Source: an uncultured Collinsella sp.
Lineage (GTDB): Bacteria > Actinomycetota > Coriobacteriia > Coriobacteriales > Coriobacteriaceae
NCBI GenBank assembly: GCA_900544225.1
Contig: UQUD01000010.1
Coordinates: forward strand, 1-31,287
Direction of reading: 5' to 3'
DNA length: 31,287 bases
In this document: one piece after another, positions 16,046-26,067 of the stretch
How positions within the stretch are numbered: the first letter of the stretch is position 1
How the letters are laid out: every line of letters starts with the position of its first letter
Translations under genes and position numbers: made by a program
Notes under the pieces: model-generated
What the model was told of the DNA's origin: nothing
The model's input: only the letters and a program-made list of their open reading frames with translations
The model's database searches: none

Positions 16046-17464
16046 TTAAGCGTCCTTCTTGGCAGTCAGATACTCGATGAACTCGGGGCCGACCGTCGTG
16101 ACGTCGCCGGCGCCCATGGTAAGCAGCAAATCGCCCTCGCCCACCATCTTCTCGAGCTCCTCGTTGAGCTCAAGACGGCTCGAGCAGTACACGACCTCCT
16201 TACCGGGGTGCTTGGCGCGCACGGTGTCGGCGAGCATCTTGGACGTAACGCCCGGGATAGGCATCTCACCGGCAGAGAACACGTCGATCAACAGCAGCTT
16301 GTCGGCATTGGCGAAGGCATCGGCAAAGTCGTCGCACAGAGCCTGCAGACGCGAGTAGCGGTGCGGCTGAAACACGACGTCGACATGCTTGTAGCCAAGC
16401 GACGAAGCGGCGGCGAGGGTCGCCTTGACCTCGGTGGGGTGATGGCCGTAGTCGTCGACCACGGTAATACCATTGATATCGCCCACATGGGTAAAGCGAC
16501 GACGGACACCTTCAAAGCTCGAAAGCGCCTTTGCGGCAGCGTCGATATCGAGCCCCAGAACATGAGCGACCGTAAGAACCGCCGTGGCGTTGAGCATATT
16601 GTGGCGGCCGGGGTTGCTCTTAATCTCGACGGCGTGCTCGGTGCCATCCTCAAAGCGGACGACAAAGTCGCTCTGGATGCCCTGGACGTCCGGATGCACG
16701 CAGACGATGTCGTTGGTCTCGGCAAAACCGTAGGAAAGCACGCGGCGACCGGTCGACCTGGCAAGATCGACCAGATGCGGGTCCTCGCCACAGACGATGA
16801 CCGTGCCGTCCTCGCCCACCAGACTCATAAACTTGGCAAAGGTGGCCTCGATCTCCTCGATGCCCGAGTAGTGATCGAGATGGTCGGCCTCGACGTTGGT
16901 CACGATGACCACGTTGGGGTTAAGGAACAGGAAGGAGCTGTCGGACTCATCCGCCTCGGCGACAAAATAGTCGCCCGAGCCGTTCTTGCCGTTGGTATCG
17001 TAGCCCTCGACAATGCCGCCGATCAGGAAGCTGGGGTCCAGACCCATGCGGTCGAGCATGGTGGCGCACATCGAAGAGGTCGTGGTCTTGCCGTGAGTGC
17101 CGGCAACGGCGACGGTGGTGTAGCCATGGCCCAGCGCCGAGAGCATCTTGGCGCGAGGCCACACGGGAATACCCAGCTCGCGCGCACGGACGAGCTCGGG
17201 GTTGGACTCGGGAATAGCGGTAGAGACAACGACAACGTCGGGCTTGACCTCGTCGATGGTGGCAGCCTCATGGCCCACATGCACCTTCACGCCGGCACGG
17301 GTAAGCTGGCGAATATAGCGAGACGTCTTAAGGTCGGAGCCAGTAACGACATAGCCGCGCTCGTGAAGGACGAGGGCGATGCCGCTCATGCCGGCGCCAC
17401 CGATACCGATAAAATGGGCGCTCTTGAAATCGGGCGCGGAGGTTGCAGTCTGGGAATCAGCCAT
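16046..17464 (-). CDS. murC: UDP-N-acetylmuramate--L-alanine ligase MurC
   Basis: A 472-residue Mur ligase that adds L-Ala to UDP-MurNAc with ATP. The N-terminal Rossmann motif is GIGGAGMSG at 20-28, the ATP loop is GTHGKTTTS at 122-130, and the family blocks NVEADHLDHY, NPGRHNMLNATA and VVDDYGHHPTEVKATL are clear. The ATG at 17464 was preferred over an in-frame GTG 27 bases upstream, because AAGGAG lies between the two, 11 bases before the ATG. It is separated from murG by 97 bases. Confidence 0.97.
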   Translation of the reverse strand: MADSQTATSAPDFKSAHFIGIGGAGMSGIALVLHERGYVVTGSDLKTSRYIRQLTRAGVKVHVGHEAATIDEVKPDVVVVSTAIPESNPELVRARELGIPVWPRAKMLSALGHGYTTVAVAGTHGKTTTSSMCATMLDRMGLDPSFLIGGIVEGYDTNGKNGSGDYFVAEADESDSSFLFLNPNVVIVTNVEADHLDHYSGIEEIEATFAKFMSLVGEDGTVIVCGEDPHLVDLARSTGRRVLSYGFAETNDIVCVHPDVQGIQSDFVVRFEDGTEHAVEIKSNPGRHNMLNATAVLTVAHVLGLDIDAAAKALSSFEGVRRRFTHVGDINGITVVDDYGHHPTEVKATLAAASSLGYKHVDVVFQPHRYSRLQALCDDFADAFANADKLLLIDVFSAGEMPIPGVTSKMLADTVRAKHPGKEVVYCSSRLELNEELEKMVGEGDLLLTMGAGDVTTVGPEFIEYLTAKKDA

Positions 17465-17561
17465 GTGCTCGTGTACTCCTTGCGTAAACACTGCCTGTAA
17501 CCCGTCTACTGTACCGCACCTACCGCATCCGCGCGAGGGCGACCCGCGATATCCCGTCTAA

Positions 17562-18677
17562 CTAACGCAATCCTTCTACCGCGTCCGCCAAAAGGACGGC
17601 AGCGCGGTCCTGGGCCAAACCGCGAGCCGCCTGGCGCATGGCATCGCGCGCCTGCACATCATCGATAAGATGCAGCAGCTCATCGGCAAACGACTGGGTA
17701 TCGATATCGGCATCGGCGCAGAGCACGCCGGCACCGGCATCGACCAGATAGCGGGCATTGGTGGTCTGATGATCGGCCGTCGCATGCGGATACGGCACCA
17801 GGACTGAAGGAACGGCAAGGGCCGCAATCTCGGCAACGCTCGAAGCGCCCGAGCGCGAGAGGACCAAATCGGCCGCGGCCAGCATATCGCCCATATTGTC
17901 GATGTAGGGCTGGACGCGATACCGCTTCGCCTCCTCGGGCGTCAGAGCAAGGGCACGCTTGGTGTCCTCAAAGCCATCGGCGCCCGTCGAATGCAAAACA
18001 TAAAGATTCTCACGCGAGAGCAACTCGTTTTTAAGCGAAGCCACGCGCTCATTAAGATGCTGGGCGCCAAGTGAGCCGCCAAAGACCAGCAGGAGCGTGG
18101 CGTCCTCGGGCACATCGAGGGCTCTGCGGCCGCGAACCCGATCTCCCTCGATCACAGAACGGCGCACGGGGTTGCCGGTCATGAGCACATGATCGGGATC
18201 GCCCTCGCGCTCAAACACGGAACGCGCTGCCGGCACCGAAATGCAAACGCGAGCGGCATGGGGACTCATCATCTTGTTAGCAAGGCCCGGGACGGAATTC
18301 TGTTCGTGCAGCAGATACGGAATGCCCGCGTCCTTGCACCAGCCCAGAAGCGGGACCTCGACATAGGCGCCAAAACCTATAGCGACATCGGGCTTACAGG
18401 CTTTGGAAAAATGGCTGCCGAGCGCGCGCTTCGCCTTATAGACGCGCCACAGCGAGCTCAATGCCGTCCAAGGGCGAGAGCGGTCGAAGCCCGTAACCGT
18501 AATCGGCACAAAATCGAACCCTGCCTCGGGAACCAGACGACCCTCGAGCTTATGCGACTGACCCACAAACACAACGTGGTGGCCACGGTCACGTAGCTCC
18601 TCGGCCAAGGCGAGTGCGGGATTGATATGTCCCGCCGTGCCGCCGGCTGCGATAGCAACGGTCATCTTATCGGTCAT
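17562..18677 (-). CDS. murG: UDP-GlcNAc lipid I transferase MurG
   Basis: A 371-residue GT28 glycosyltransferase that adds GlcNAc to lipid I on the inner membrane face, making lipid II. GGTAGH at 12-17 contacts the lipid diphosphate, and the C-terminal UDP-GlcNAc site shows LVLSRSGASSVAEIAALAVP followed by PYPHATADHQTTNA. The start overlaps the end of ftsW by 11 bases. AAGGGA is 6 bases upstream of the first ATG; a second in-frame ATG four codons later is also possible. Confidence 0.96.
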   Translation of the reverse strand: MTDKMTVAIAAGGTAGHINPALALAEELRDRGHHVVFVGQSHKLEGRLVPEAGFDFVPITVTGFDRSRPWTALSSLWRVYKAKRALGSHFSKACKPDVAIGFGAYVEVPLLGWCKDAGIPYLLHEQNSVPGLANKMMSPHAARVCISVPAARSVFEREGDPDHVLMTGNPVRRSVIEGDRVRGRRALDVPEDATLLLVFGGSLGAQHLNERVASLKNELLSRENLYVLHSTGADGFEDTKRALALTPEEAKRYRVQPYIDNMGDMLAAADLVLSRSGASSVAEIAALAVPSVLVPYPHATADHQTTNARYLVDAGAGVLCADADIDTQSFADELLHLIDDVQARDAMRQAARGLAQDRAAVLLADAVEGLR

Positions 18678-20187
18678 GGTAGTCCCTTCGTACGCGCGGC
18701 CCCTGGTCGTCGGTGCGCAAGCGCGCCGACGGGTCCGAATTCAGGTCGATTCGATTATATCCGCCACCCGTATTGCGCGGCGTCGGTCGTTGCGGGCGAC
18801 CCTGCGGCGCCGAGCGCGGGCGGGGACGGGCATCCGACTCTGAAGCAAAACCGTTCAAGACGGTAAAACCGCCACGCGACGAGCGCTCCCCACGTGTATG
18901 GGGAACACCGGCAGTGCTCTCGTCCATAACGGCAAAGTTATCGCGACGACGATCGTATTCATCGCGTCGAGCGCTCTCGTGCGAGACGCGCAAGATAAGC
19001 CCGGCGAGCATGAGCGACACGATAATCGACGAGCCGCCATAGCTGATAAACGGCAGCGGCTTACCCGTCATGGGAAACACGTTGAGAATACCCAGCGCGT
19101 TAATCAAAAACTGCACCGCGAGGATAACCGCAGAGCCCGAAGCCATGAGCGCCCCACGACGATCGGTAGCCTGCTCGGCGATTCGAAACGCCGAGTAGAT
19201 CAGCATCGCAAACACCAAGAAAAACAGCAGCGTCCCCAAAAAGCCAACCTCCTCGCCAATAATGGCCAGGATGTAGTCGTTGTGCGCCTCGGGCAAATAC
19301 GAGTACTTCATGGTTGAATTGCCGATACCGCGGCCGCACAATCCGCCCGAGGCAAACGCCATAATGGCGAGCGTTGCCTGGTAGCCGTCTCCATATTCAT
19401 CTGCCCAAGGGTTCAAGAGAACCTGAATGCGCACCATACGGTACGGCTCGGCGACAAGAGCGATCACGATGATGACGACGCCGGCAAGAATCGCACCGAT
19501 AATGAATTTTGGGTCAAGGCCGGCAAAGAGCGCCATGCACATGATCGTCAACAGAATAATCAGGATGGTGCCAAAGTCAGGCTGAATAAAAATCAAGAAA
19601 ATCGAAGGGCCCAAATAGAGACCCATGTTCTTAAAGAACTCATTGATGTTGCCACCGGGCGAAAACACGCGGTCGAGCATGATGGCCGAATAGGCAATGG
19701 CAAACGGCTTGAGAAACTCCGATGGTTGAAACTGAATGCCGGCAATGCTCAGCCAACGCGTAGCGCCACGGCTGCCGCTACCGACAAGGAACACCGCAAG
19801 CAGCAAGATCATCATAGCGATCAGAGCAAGTTTAAGCGCCCCTTCGCCAAACCAGCTATCAGGTGCAACGCGCGCGATGAACTCGAGGGCAGCAACACCG
19901 ACGACAGTGAACATAAACTGCCGAAACAAAAAGTAGGTCGCGGAGCCGTTCTCGTGAAGTGCCTCGACTGAAGAAGCCGAGTACACCATAAGCAGGCCAA
20001 AACAGACAAGCGAGAACAGACAGGTCAAAAAGACCAGGCGGGGTCGCATGATGCGCGCGGGGACGCCAGCGATATAGCGTTCGCCGATGCCCTGCGTGCC
20101 ACGACCGGCGCGCGGCGTGCTGTGTTGCGAGGAAGCACGGTCCGAGTCGGGCCTCCTCATGTTCTGTCGGGGGCTCTCCTCTCTCAC
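18667..20187 (-). CDS. ftsW: FtsW, SEDS-family septal peptidoglycan polymerase
   Basis: A 506-residue polytopic protein with ten expected membrane segments between about residues 45 and 400. SEDS hallmarks are GATRWLSIAGIQFQPSEFLK, QPDFGTILII, LPEAHNDYILAIIGEEVGFL and PLPFISYGGSSI. It polymerises lipid II together with FtsI. N-terminal (about 45) and C-terminal (about 100) extensions are Arg/Pro/Gly-rich and probably disordered. The start is uncertain: the GTG at 20187 was chosen because TAGGGG, which includes the murD stop codon, is 6 bases upstream. A TTG at 20193 and an ATG at 20160 are alternatives. It has the placement between murD and murG usual for ftsW. Confidence 0.94.
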   Translation of the reverse strand: MREESPRQNMRRPDSDRASSQHSTPRAGRGTQGIGERYIAGVPARIMRPRLVFLTCLFSLVCFGLLMVYSASSVEALHENGSATYFLFRQFMFTVVGVAALEFIARVAPDSWFGEGALKLALIAMMILLLAVFLVGSGSRGATRWLSIAGIQFQPSEFLKPFAIAYSAIMLDRVFSPGGNINEFFKNMGLYLGPSIFLIFIQPDFGTILIILLTIMCMALFAGLDPKFIIGAILAGVVIIVIALVAEPYRMVRIQVLLNPWADEYGDGYQATLAIMAFASGGLCGRGIGNSTMKYSYLPEAHNDYILAIIGEEVGFLGTLLFFLVFAMLIYSAFRIAEQATDRRGALMASGSAVILAVQFLINALGILNVFPMTGKPLPFISYGGSSIIVSLMLAGLILRVSHESARRDEYDRRRDNFAVMDESTAGVPHTRGERSSRGGFTVLNGFASESDARPRPRSAPQGRPQRPTPRNTGGGYNRIDLNSDPSARLRTDDQGPRVRRDYHDR

Positions 20188-20196
20188 CGGCAACCC

Positions 20197-21603
20197 CTAT
20201 TCCATTTGTGTATTGGACGCAGCGGCAAGCTGGGCCACATAGTCCTTAAACACGCGGCCGCGCTCCTCGTAGCCCGAAAACTCATCAAACGAAGAGCAGG
20301 CAGGCGACAGTAAGATCACATCGCCGCGGCTCGAGAGCGAACGGGCAACGTCCACGGCATCGCGCAGGTCGTCGGCCTGGGCGATATCAACATCGCCGTC
20401 GACATCCGCTTCGTCCATGGCGGCGGTAAAGCGCTCGCGCGCGTCGCCAAAGCAAACCACCGAGCGAACGTTGTTCATCACAACGCGGGCAAAGGACTCG
20501 AGCGGCGTGCCCTTATCGTGACCGCCGAGCAGCAAGATCACATCGTCATCGGGAAACGCCGTCAGTGCCTTTTCGACCGCATCGGTGTTCGTTGCCTTGG
20601 AATCGTTGACGTAGCGCACGCCATCGATCTCGCCACAGGGTTCAACGCGGTGCTCCAGCGGCTGGAATGAGGCCAGGCCGCGACACACACCATCAACATC
20701 GGCGCCGACCGTCAAAGCCGCCGTAGCAGCACACAGGGCATTGATTACATTGTGATGGCCCGAAATCTTAAGCTCGGAAATATCGACGAGCGGGGTCTCG
20801 ACGCCCTTCAGGCGAACGACCATCTTGCCATCGCGCACAAATGCGGCGTCCTCGCCCGTAGGCTCGTCAAAAGCAACCTTGCAGATGCGACGGCCCGGAA
20901 CATAGATATACTCATCGAACTCGTGAATGCCGGCATCCTCGACATCGACAATCACCAGGTCATCGTCGACCATATTCTCGAAGAGCTTAATCTTGGCGAG
21001 CGCATAGTTCTTATGGCTCTTATGCCAGCCCAGATGGTCGGGGGTAATGTTGAGCAGCACCGCCACACGGGGGTGAAGCTCCTGACTCGTTGCGATCTGA
21101 TAGCTCGAAAGCTCCGCCACAAACCACTCGTTATGCGCACGGCCATCGATCTCGTTCACCGGAGGCTCACCGATATTGCCAACAGCAACGCTAGCCTCGC
21201 CCGCCGCCTTAAGCAGGTAATCGGTCAGCGACGTGGTAGTCGTCTTGCCGTTGGTGCCCGTAATGGCAATCCAATTTTGGGGAGACAGGCGGTAGGCAAA
21301 CTCGGGCTCACCCATAATCTGGGCAGCGTGATCACGACCAGCCTTAAAGAATGCCGAGAACTCCGAGATACCCGGACACGTCACGCATACATCAAACGCG
21401 CCCTCGACCTGCTCGGTTCCGTAGACAAACGATGCACCGTGAGCCTCGAGCGAGCGCGTGGCATCATTGGGCTCGGACGTGCCGCCACCGTATACGGTAA
21501 CGGCACTCACGCGCTCGGGATGCGCAAGCGCCCAGCGAGCGACATCAAGACCGGACTTACCCTGGCCCAAAACGAGCAGGCTAAAGACATCAGCAAGAGG
21601 CAT
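20197..21603 (-). CDS. murD: UDP-N-acetylmuramoylalanine--D-glutamate ligase MurD
   Basis: A 468-residue Mur ligase adding D-Glu to UDP-MurNAc-L-Ala. An N-terminal Rossmann domain (LLVLGQGKSGLDVA) is followed by the ATP loop GTNGKTTT at 116-123, LNITPDHLGWH, the SGHHNVINALCA block, and the C-terminal YVNDSKATNTDAVEKAL and LLLGGHDKG motifs. The start at 21603 is nine bases after the mraY stop. Its stop codon is part of the ftsW ribosome binding site. Confidence 0.96.
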   Translation of the reverse strand: MPLADVFSLLVLGQGKSGLDVARWALAHPERVSAVTVYGGGTSEPNDATRSLEAHGASFVYGTEQVEGAFDVCVTCPGISEFSAFFKAGRDHAAQIMGEPEFAYRLSPQNWIAITGTNGKTTTTSLTDYLLKAAGEASVAVGNIGEPPVNEIDGRAHNEWFVAELSSYQIATSQELHPRVAVLLNITPDHLGWHKSHKNYALAKIKLFENMVDDDLVIVDVEDAGIHEFDEYIYVPGRRICKVAFDEPTGEDAAFVRDGKMVVRLKGVETPLVDISELKISGHHNVINALCAATAALTVGADVDGVCRGLASFQPLEHRVEPCGEIDGVRYVNDSKATNTDAVEKALTAFPDDDVILLLGGHDKGTPLESFARVVMNNVRSVVCFGDARERFTAAMDEADVDGDVDIAQADDLRDAVDVARSLSSRGDVILLSPACSSFDEFSGYEERGRVFKDYVAQLAAASNTQME

Positions 21604-21612
21604 GAAAGACCA

Positions 21613-22632
21613 CTATCCCAACTGGAAGAACAACGCGAGGCCCAGGGCTCCGAAGGCCGCGGCGACAATCCAAAAACGGATGACGACCTTGGTCTCGGCC
21701 CAGCCCTTCTTTTCGAAATGATGGTGAATAGGCGCCATGAGAAAGACACGCTTGTGCGTAAAGTGGAAATAGACGATCTGAATCATGACCGACAGGGTCT
21801 CAACGATAAACAGGCCGCCGATGATGAGGGAAACGACCTCGGTATTGGTGATGATGGAGGTGCAGGCAAAAGCGGCGCCCAGCGCCAGCGAGCCGGTATC
21901 ACCCATAAAAATGCTCGCCGGATAGCAGTTGAACCACAAAAAGCCCAGGCAGGCACCGGCGCACGCCGTGCAGAAGATGGACAGGTTCACATCGCCATGT
22001 AAAAACGCCATAGCAGCCATGGCCAGCATGGCGATCATGGAGGTACCACCGGCAAGGCCATCCAAGCCATCGGTAAGGTTCACGGCGTTGGAAAGGCCCG
22101 CGATCATCAGCCAGCAAAAGACAAGGTAGAGCCACGGAAAAGAGAGGCCGCAAATGGTGGTCGAGAGCACACCAAGGTCGATCGTCAGGCCACCGGGGAA
22201 ACGAATCTCGGGGGCGACGCCGCACCAGTTGACAGCAAGCACGGTAAAGGTAACGCAGATGAGGGTAAGGCCAATCATCTTGGCGTGAGGCGTCAGGCCG
22301 AGCGAGCGGCCGTGCGTGACAGAAGTCAGGTCGTCGATGAGGCCAAGAACGCCGGTTGCCAGCGTGGCGAGCAGCACAAGCACGAGCTCGGTGGTGAGCT
22401 TTCCCATCAAAAGGCAGGTCAGCGAAACGGCAACCAGGATGATGACGCCACCCATGGTGGGCGTGCCCTGCTTAATCAGGTGACGCTTGGGGCCATCGGC
22501 GCGAACCTGCTGGCCGATGCCCTCGACCTTCAGGAGCTTAATCCACCACGGCATAAGCAGCATCGCGATGACGGCGGCGATGCCCAATCCCAAAAATGCC
22601 TGGTACGTAGGATACGAAGGATTGCCGAACAT
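21613..22632 (-). CDS. mraY: Phospho-N-acetylmuramoyl-pentapeptide-transferase MraY
   Basis: A 339-residue polytopic enzyme that transfers phospho-MurNAc-pentapeptide onto undecaprenyl phosphate, giving lipid I. The PNPT signature is complete: KQGTPTMGGVIILV near residue 53, NAVNLTDGLDGLAGG with its catalytic Asp residues, FMGDTGSLALGAA, and FLMAPIHHHFEKKG. About ten membrane segments are expected. It starts three bases after the murF stop, implying coupling. Confidence 0.97.
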   Translation of the reverse strand: MFGNPSYPTYQAFLGLGIAAVIAMLLMPWWIKLLKVEGIGQQVRADGPKRHLIKQGTPTMGGVIILVAVSLTCLLMGKLTTELVLVLLATLATGVLGLIDDLTSVTHGRSLGLTPHAKMIGLTLICVTFTVLAVNWCGVAPEIRFPGGLTIDLGVLSTTICGLSFPWLYLVFCWLMIAGLSNAVNLTDGLDGLAGGTSMIAMLAMAAMAFLHGDVNLSIFCTACAGACLGFLWFNCYPASIFMGDTGSLALGAAFACTSIITNTEVVSLIIGGLFIVETLSVMIQIVYFHFTHKRVFLMAPIHHHFEKKGWAETKVVIRFWIVAAAFGALGLALFFQLG

Positions 22633-22635
22633 GGA

Positions 22636-24060
22636 CTAGCACACACCTTCCACAAAGCGATCGAGCTCAACGAAGCGTGAGCCCTTGACCAGCACGACAT
22701 CATGCTGCTCAAGAGCGCCGCCCATACGGTCGAGCACCTGCTGATAGTCGGAGAACACCTGAATGCGGTCCTCATCCATACCCATCATGCGCGCGGCCTC
22801 GGCCATACGCTGGGCAAGCTCACCGCCGACACATGCGAGCATATCGAGCTTCTTGGCCGCCGCATAGGCGCCCACCAGCTCATGCATGCGAGGAGCCTCG
22901 TCGCCCATCTCGCCCATCTCGCCCAGAACCGCCATGCGCGAACCCGTGCACGAAAGCGAACACAGCAGGTCGAGGCCGGCTGCCATCGATTCGGCACTGG
23001 CGTTATATGAGTCGTCGATGACGCGAGCGCCGCTCTTGGCGCGCTTGATTTCCTGGCGATGCCCGGTAATCGTAAGACCCCTAAAGGCGGCATCGATCTG
23101 CTCGGGCGTCACGCCAAGACGATAGGCAACCGCCGCGGCCTTGACGGCATTGGGAACGGACTGCGCGCCGGGAATGGCAAGCAGTGTGTCGATAGTCTCG
23201 CCCAAGCCAAAATCGAGCGTAAAGACCGGGCGTCCCTCGTCATCAATGCGAATGTCGCACGCACGGACCTCATCGTCGTCCGAGACGCCCGCAAGCATCA
23301 CGTCGACGCCCGCAGGCGCGGCAAAGGTGTCGCGGATGAACGGAGTAAAGTCGTCCTCACCACCCAAAACCAGCAACGGGAGAAGGTCTCCGGCGGCGCA
23401 CATGCCGCCAACAATCTCGGATTTGGCACGAGCGATATTCTCGCGACTGCCCAGAATACCGATATGGGAGGTGCCGATCTTGGTCACAATGGCAAGGTTG
23501 GGATTGGCGGACTGAGACATGCGCTCAATCTCGTGGAAATGGTTCATGCCCATCTCGAGCACCAGAACCTCGGTGTCGGCAGGGGCCGCCAGCACCGTGA
23601 GCGGCATACCGATCAGGTTGTTGTAGTTACCCTTGGTTGCCCAAACGCGATAGCGCTTGGCGAGCACCGCGGCGAGCACGTCCTTGGTTGTCGTCTTGCC
23701 GATAGAGCCGGTAATGCCAATTACCAGGCAGCCAAGCTCCAAACGATAAGCGTGAGCCAGGCGCAGCAAAAACTCCTCGGGGTCATCGGTATGCAGGATG
23801 GCGCAGCCCTTCTCATGGGCCAGCGAAAGCAGCTCGGCATCGGGCTCGCGCGTCATCACTACGGCGCCGGCACCCGACTCGATGGCACGGGAAGCAAAGT
23901 CGTTGCCGTCGACCTTTTCACCCGGGAAGGCGACGAATATCGTGCCCTCCTCAACCTGGCGCGAGTCGATAACGCAACCGCGGCATACCCGATCGGCTTC
24001 TCCCGTCACGGTTCGGGCCCCTGTTGCGGCCGCGAGATTGTTGACGGCGATCTCTATCAT
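22636..24060 (-). CDS. murF: UDP-MurNAc-tripeptide--D-Ala-D-Ala ligase MurF
   Basis: A 474-residue Mur ligase that adds D-Ala-D-Ala to complete the pentapeptide. ITGSIGKTTTKDVLA at 116-130 is the ATP loop in its MurF form; MGMNHFHEIERMSQ, IGTSHIGILGSRE and VIDDSYNASAES are also characteristic. GGGGAG sits about 4 bases upstream of the ATG at 24060. There is no murE in the run: ftsI is followed by a 123-base gap and then murF, so the meso-Dap or Lys ligase must be encoded elsewhere. A TACAAT in this gap (24098-24103) might be a -10 element for an internal promoter, but it has no clear -35. Confidence 0.96.
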   Translation of the reverse strand: MIEIAVNNLAAATGARTVTGEADRVCRGCVIDSRQVEEGTIFVAFPGEKVDGNDFASRAIESGAGAVVMTREPDAELLSLAHEKGCAILHTDDPEEFLLRLAHAYRLELGCLVIGITGSIGKTTTKDVLAAVLAKRYRVWATKGNYNNLIGMPLTVLAAPADTEVLVLEMGMNHFHEIERMSQSANPNLAIVTKIGTSHIGILGSRENIARAKSEIVGGMCAAGDLLPLLVLGGEDDFTPFIRDTFAAPAGVDVMLAGVSDDDEVRACDIRIDDEGRPVFTLDFGLGETIDTLLAIPGAQSVPNAVKAAAVAYRLGVTPEQIDAAFRGLTITGHRQEIKRAKSGARVIDDSYNASAESMAAGLDLLCSLSCTGSRMAVLGEMGEMGDEAPRMHELVGAYAAAKKLDMLACVGGELAQRMAEAARMMGMDEDRIQVFSDYQQVLDRMGGALEQHDVVLVKGSRFVELDRFVEGVC

Positions 24061-24183
24061 TGCAGCTCCCCTGTAAACCTAATAATGCTATCGGCGTATT
24101 GTATCCCAGCGCCGCCTACGCGTGGTGCAGGGCGTGTGAACAACCCGGATTAACCGACTGGCCATTTCATAGATAGTAACCCC

Positions 24184-26049
24184 CTACTTGGTGCGTGGGA
24201 CACCCAACACGTCAAGCGCACTGGCCATAATGGACTGGAACGGCACTGCGGCGGCATCGGAGCCTGACGGGGTTCCGTCAAGGGTGATATAGCACAGGAC
24301 CTTGGGCGACTGCGCCGGGGCAAACCCCATAAAAGACGACATGTAGTTCTCTTTGAGGTAGCCGCCGTTCTCATCGGCGCGCTCGGCCGTACCGGTCTTG
24401 CCCGCCACGTCGTAGCCGTCCACCGCGCCGCCAACGCCCGTTCCCTCGGCAACGACCGTCTGCATACACGATGTCACCTGCGAGGCGGCCTCCTCGGAAA
24501 TCGCGCGATCCCCCTCGCCCCAATCCTTTTCATCGCCCTTGCTCGACTTATAGAAGTGCGGAGTCACCATCACGCCGCCGTTCGCGATGCCGCCCACGGC
24601 ACGTGCGACCTCAATCGGCGAGACGGACAGCGCCTGGCCAAAGCTCATAGCACCCAAGGTGGCACCATCGTACTGGTCGCGCTCCTTGACGATGCCCAGA
24701 CTCTCACCCGGAAAATCGACACCGGAGCTATGACCGATACCCCACTTGTCCACATAGGTGGCAAAATCATCGGCACCGATCTTGCGCCCCACCAGGACAA
24801 AACCGACATTGGACGAACGGCGCATCATCTCACGTACGTCCATTGTCATGGTGTAGTCACGCTTGTCGGCATCGGTAACGGTATCGTCGCCCACCTTGAT
24901 ACTCGCGGGAACCTCAAACGATGTGCTCGGGCGCACAACGCCCAAATCAAATCCGGCGCCCGCAACCAGCGTCTTAAAGACCGAGCCGGGCTCGTAGGCA
25001 TCCGTCACCAGACGAAGGTTCATGTCCTCGGTCTTGGCGTTTTCCAAATTGGTCTGGTCGTAGGTCGGATACGAGCAGGCGGCCAGGATCTCTCCAGTCG
25101 TCGGGTCGGTCACCAGGGCCGACCCGTTTTTGGCCTTCGTCTTCTCGACCGCCTCGGCCAAGGCATCTTCCGCGGCGCGCTGAATGTTGACGTCGATCGT
25201 CGTCACGATATCCACGCCATCGATCGCGGCAACCTTTTTATAGGCACCGCCCGCGATGTAGCCGCCATCTCTTGCGCGCTCGCGCACAAGAGAGCCATTC
25301 GTTCCGGTCAGAAGCTCATCGTATTGTTTTTCGAGTCCCGTCAGGCCAGCGTTGTCCACGTTCACGACGCCCAGCAGCTGAGAAGCCAGGTTTCCATACG
25401 GGTAAACCCGCTTCATCGCCTGCTCAAAGAGCACGCCGGGTAGATTCTTCTTTTCCAGGGCGGCAGCGTCATCCTCGTCGACCTGGCGCTTGATATACAC
25501 CCAGGAACCATCAGACAGCACCAGCTTGCGGCAGGTCTTTTTATCGATACCGGTAGCCTTGACCAGCGCCGAGACCGTCTTGTCGACGTCCTCGACAAGC
25601 TGAGGGTTCACGGCGACATTGCGGCATTCGACCGACGACGTCAGCACGTTGCCGTTGCGGTCGTAGATAGTGCCACGTTTGGCATAGAGCGTCTGTGAGA
25701 GCAGGCGACGCGCGTCCGCGCGCTCGCGCAGCTTGTCAGCATTCACGATCTGGTATTCGGCAAGACGGAAGACGCCCGCGGCAAGGCCAACCCCGATACA
25801 GCCCATAACGACATCGCGGCGAGGCAGCGGCGTTCCCGTAACCCATTCAGACGACGACCCCTTGCGCGCGCCCGTATTGCGTACCCGAGGTCCGCCCGAG
25901 CCACGAAGACGCGACGCAGGGTCGTTGCCATAGGACGGCCCCGCGTTGTAAGATGGCCGACCCGTTCCTTGATAACCAGAACGTCCCCGCGAGGAGGGAC
26001 GTCCAGACCCGTGGTCCCCGTCGGAACCGCGGCGATAGTCATTTGTCAT
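24184..26049 (-). CDS. ftsI: FtsI, class B penicillin-binding protein (septal transpeptidase)
   Basis: A 621-residue bitopic protein that crosslinks septal peptidoglycan with FtsW. Residues 1-76 are a Gly/Arg/Ser-rich disordered cytoplasmic tail; the membrane segment is about 79-96. The pedestal domain begins with AKRGTIYDRNGNVL at 123-136. The transpeptidase domain has the catalytic SxxK at S356-K359 (PGSVFKT), SxN at S412-N414 (RSSNVG) and KTG at 551-553 (GKTGTAE). No PASTA domains follow. It starts 18 bases after the ftsL-like stop with a weak ribosome site. Confidence 0.96.
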   Translation of the reverse strand: MTNDYRRGSDGDHGSGRPSSRGRSGYQGTGRPSYNAGPSYGNDPASRLRGSGGPRVRNTGARKGSSSEWVTGTPLPRRDVVMGCIGVGLAAGVFRLAEYQIVNADKLRERADARRLLSQTLYAKRGTIYDRNGNVLTSSVECRNVAVNPQLVEDVDKTVSALVKATGIDKKTCRKLVLSDGSWVYIKRQVDEDDAAALEKKNLPGVLFEQAMKRVYPYGNLASQLLGVVNVDNAGLTGLEKQYDELLTGTNGSLVRERARDGGYIAGGAYKKVAAIDGVDIVTTIDVNIQRAAEDALAEAVEKTKAKNGSALVTDPTTGEILAACSYPTYDQTNLENAKTEDMNLRLVTDAYEPGSVFKTLVAGAGFDLGVVRPSTSFEVPASIKVGDDTVTDADKRDYTMTMDVREMMRRSSNVGFVLVGRKIGADDFATYVDKWGIGHSSGVDFPGESLGIVKERDQYDGATLGAMSFGQALSVSPIEVARAVGGIANGGVMVTPHFYKSSKGDEKDWGEGDRAISEEAASQVTSCMQTVVAEGTGVGGAVDGYDVAGKTGTAERADENGGYLKENYMSSFMGFAPAQSPKVLCYITLDGTPSGSDAAAVPFQSIMASALDVLGVPRTK

Positions 26050-26067
26050 ACTCAGCTACCGTCTTAT

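Noticed and set aside
16208..17500. A 430-codon plus-strand frame opposite murC
   Set aside because: Antisense shadow of murC with biased composition and no recognisable motif. The same applies to long plus-strand frames at 111-1067, 20752-22002, 23059-24153 and 24556-25443.
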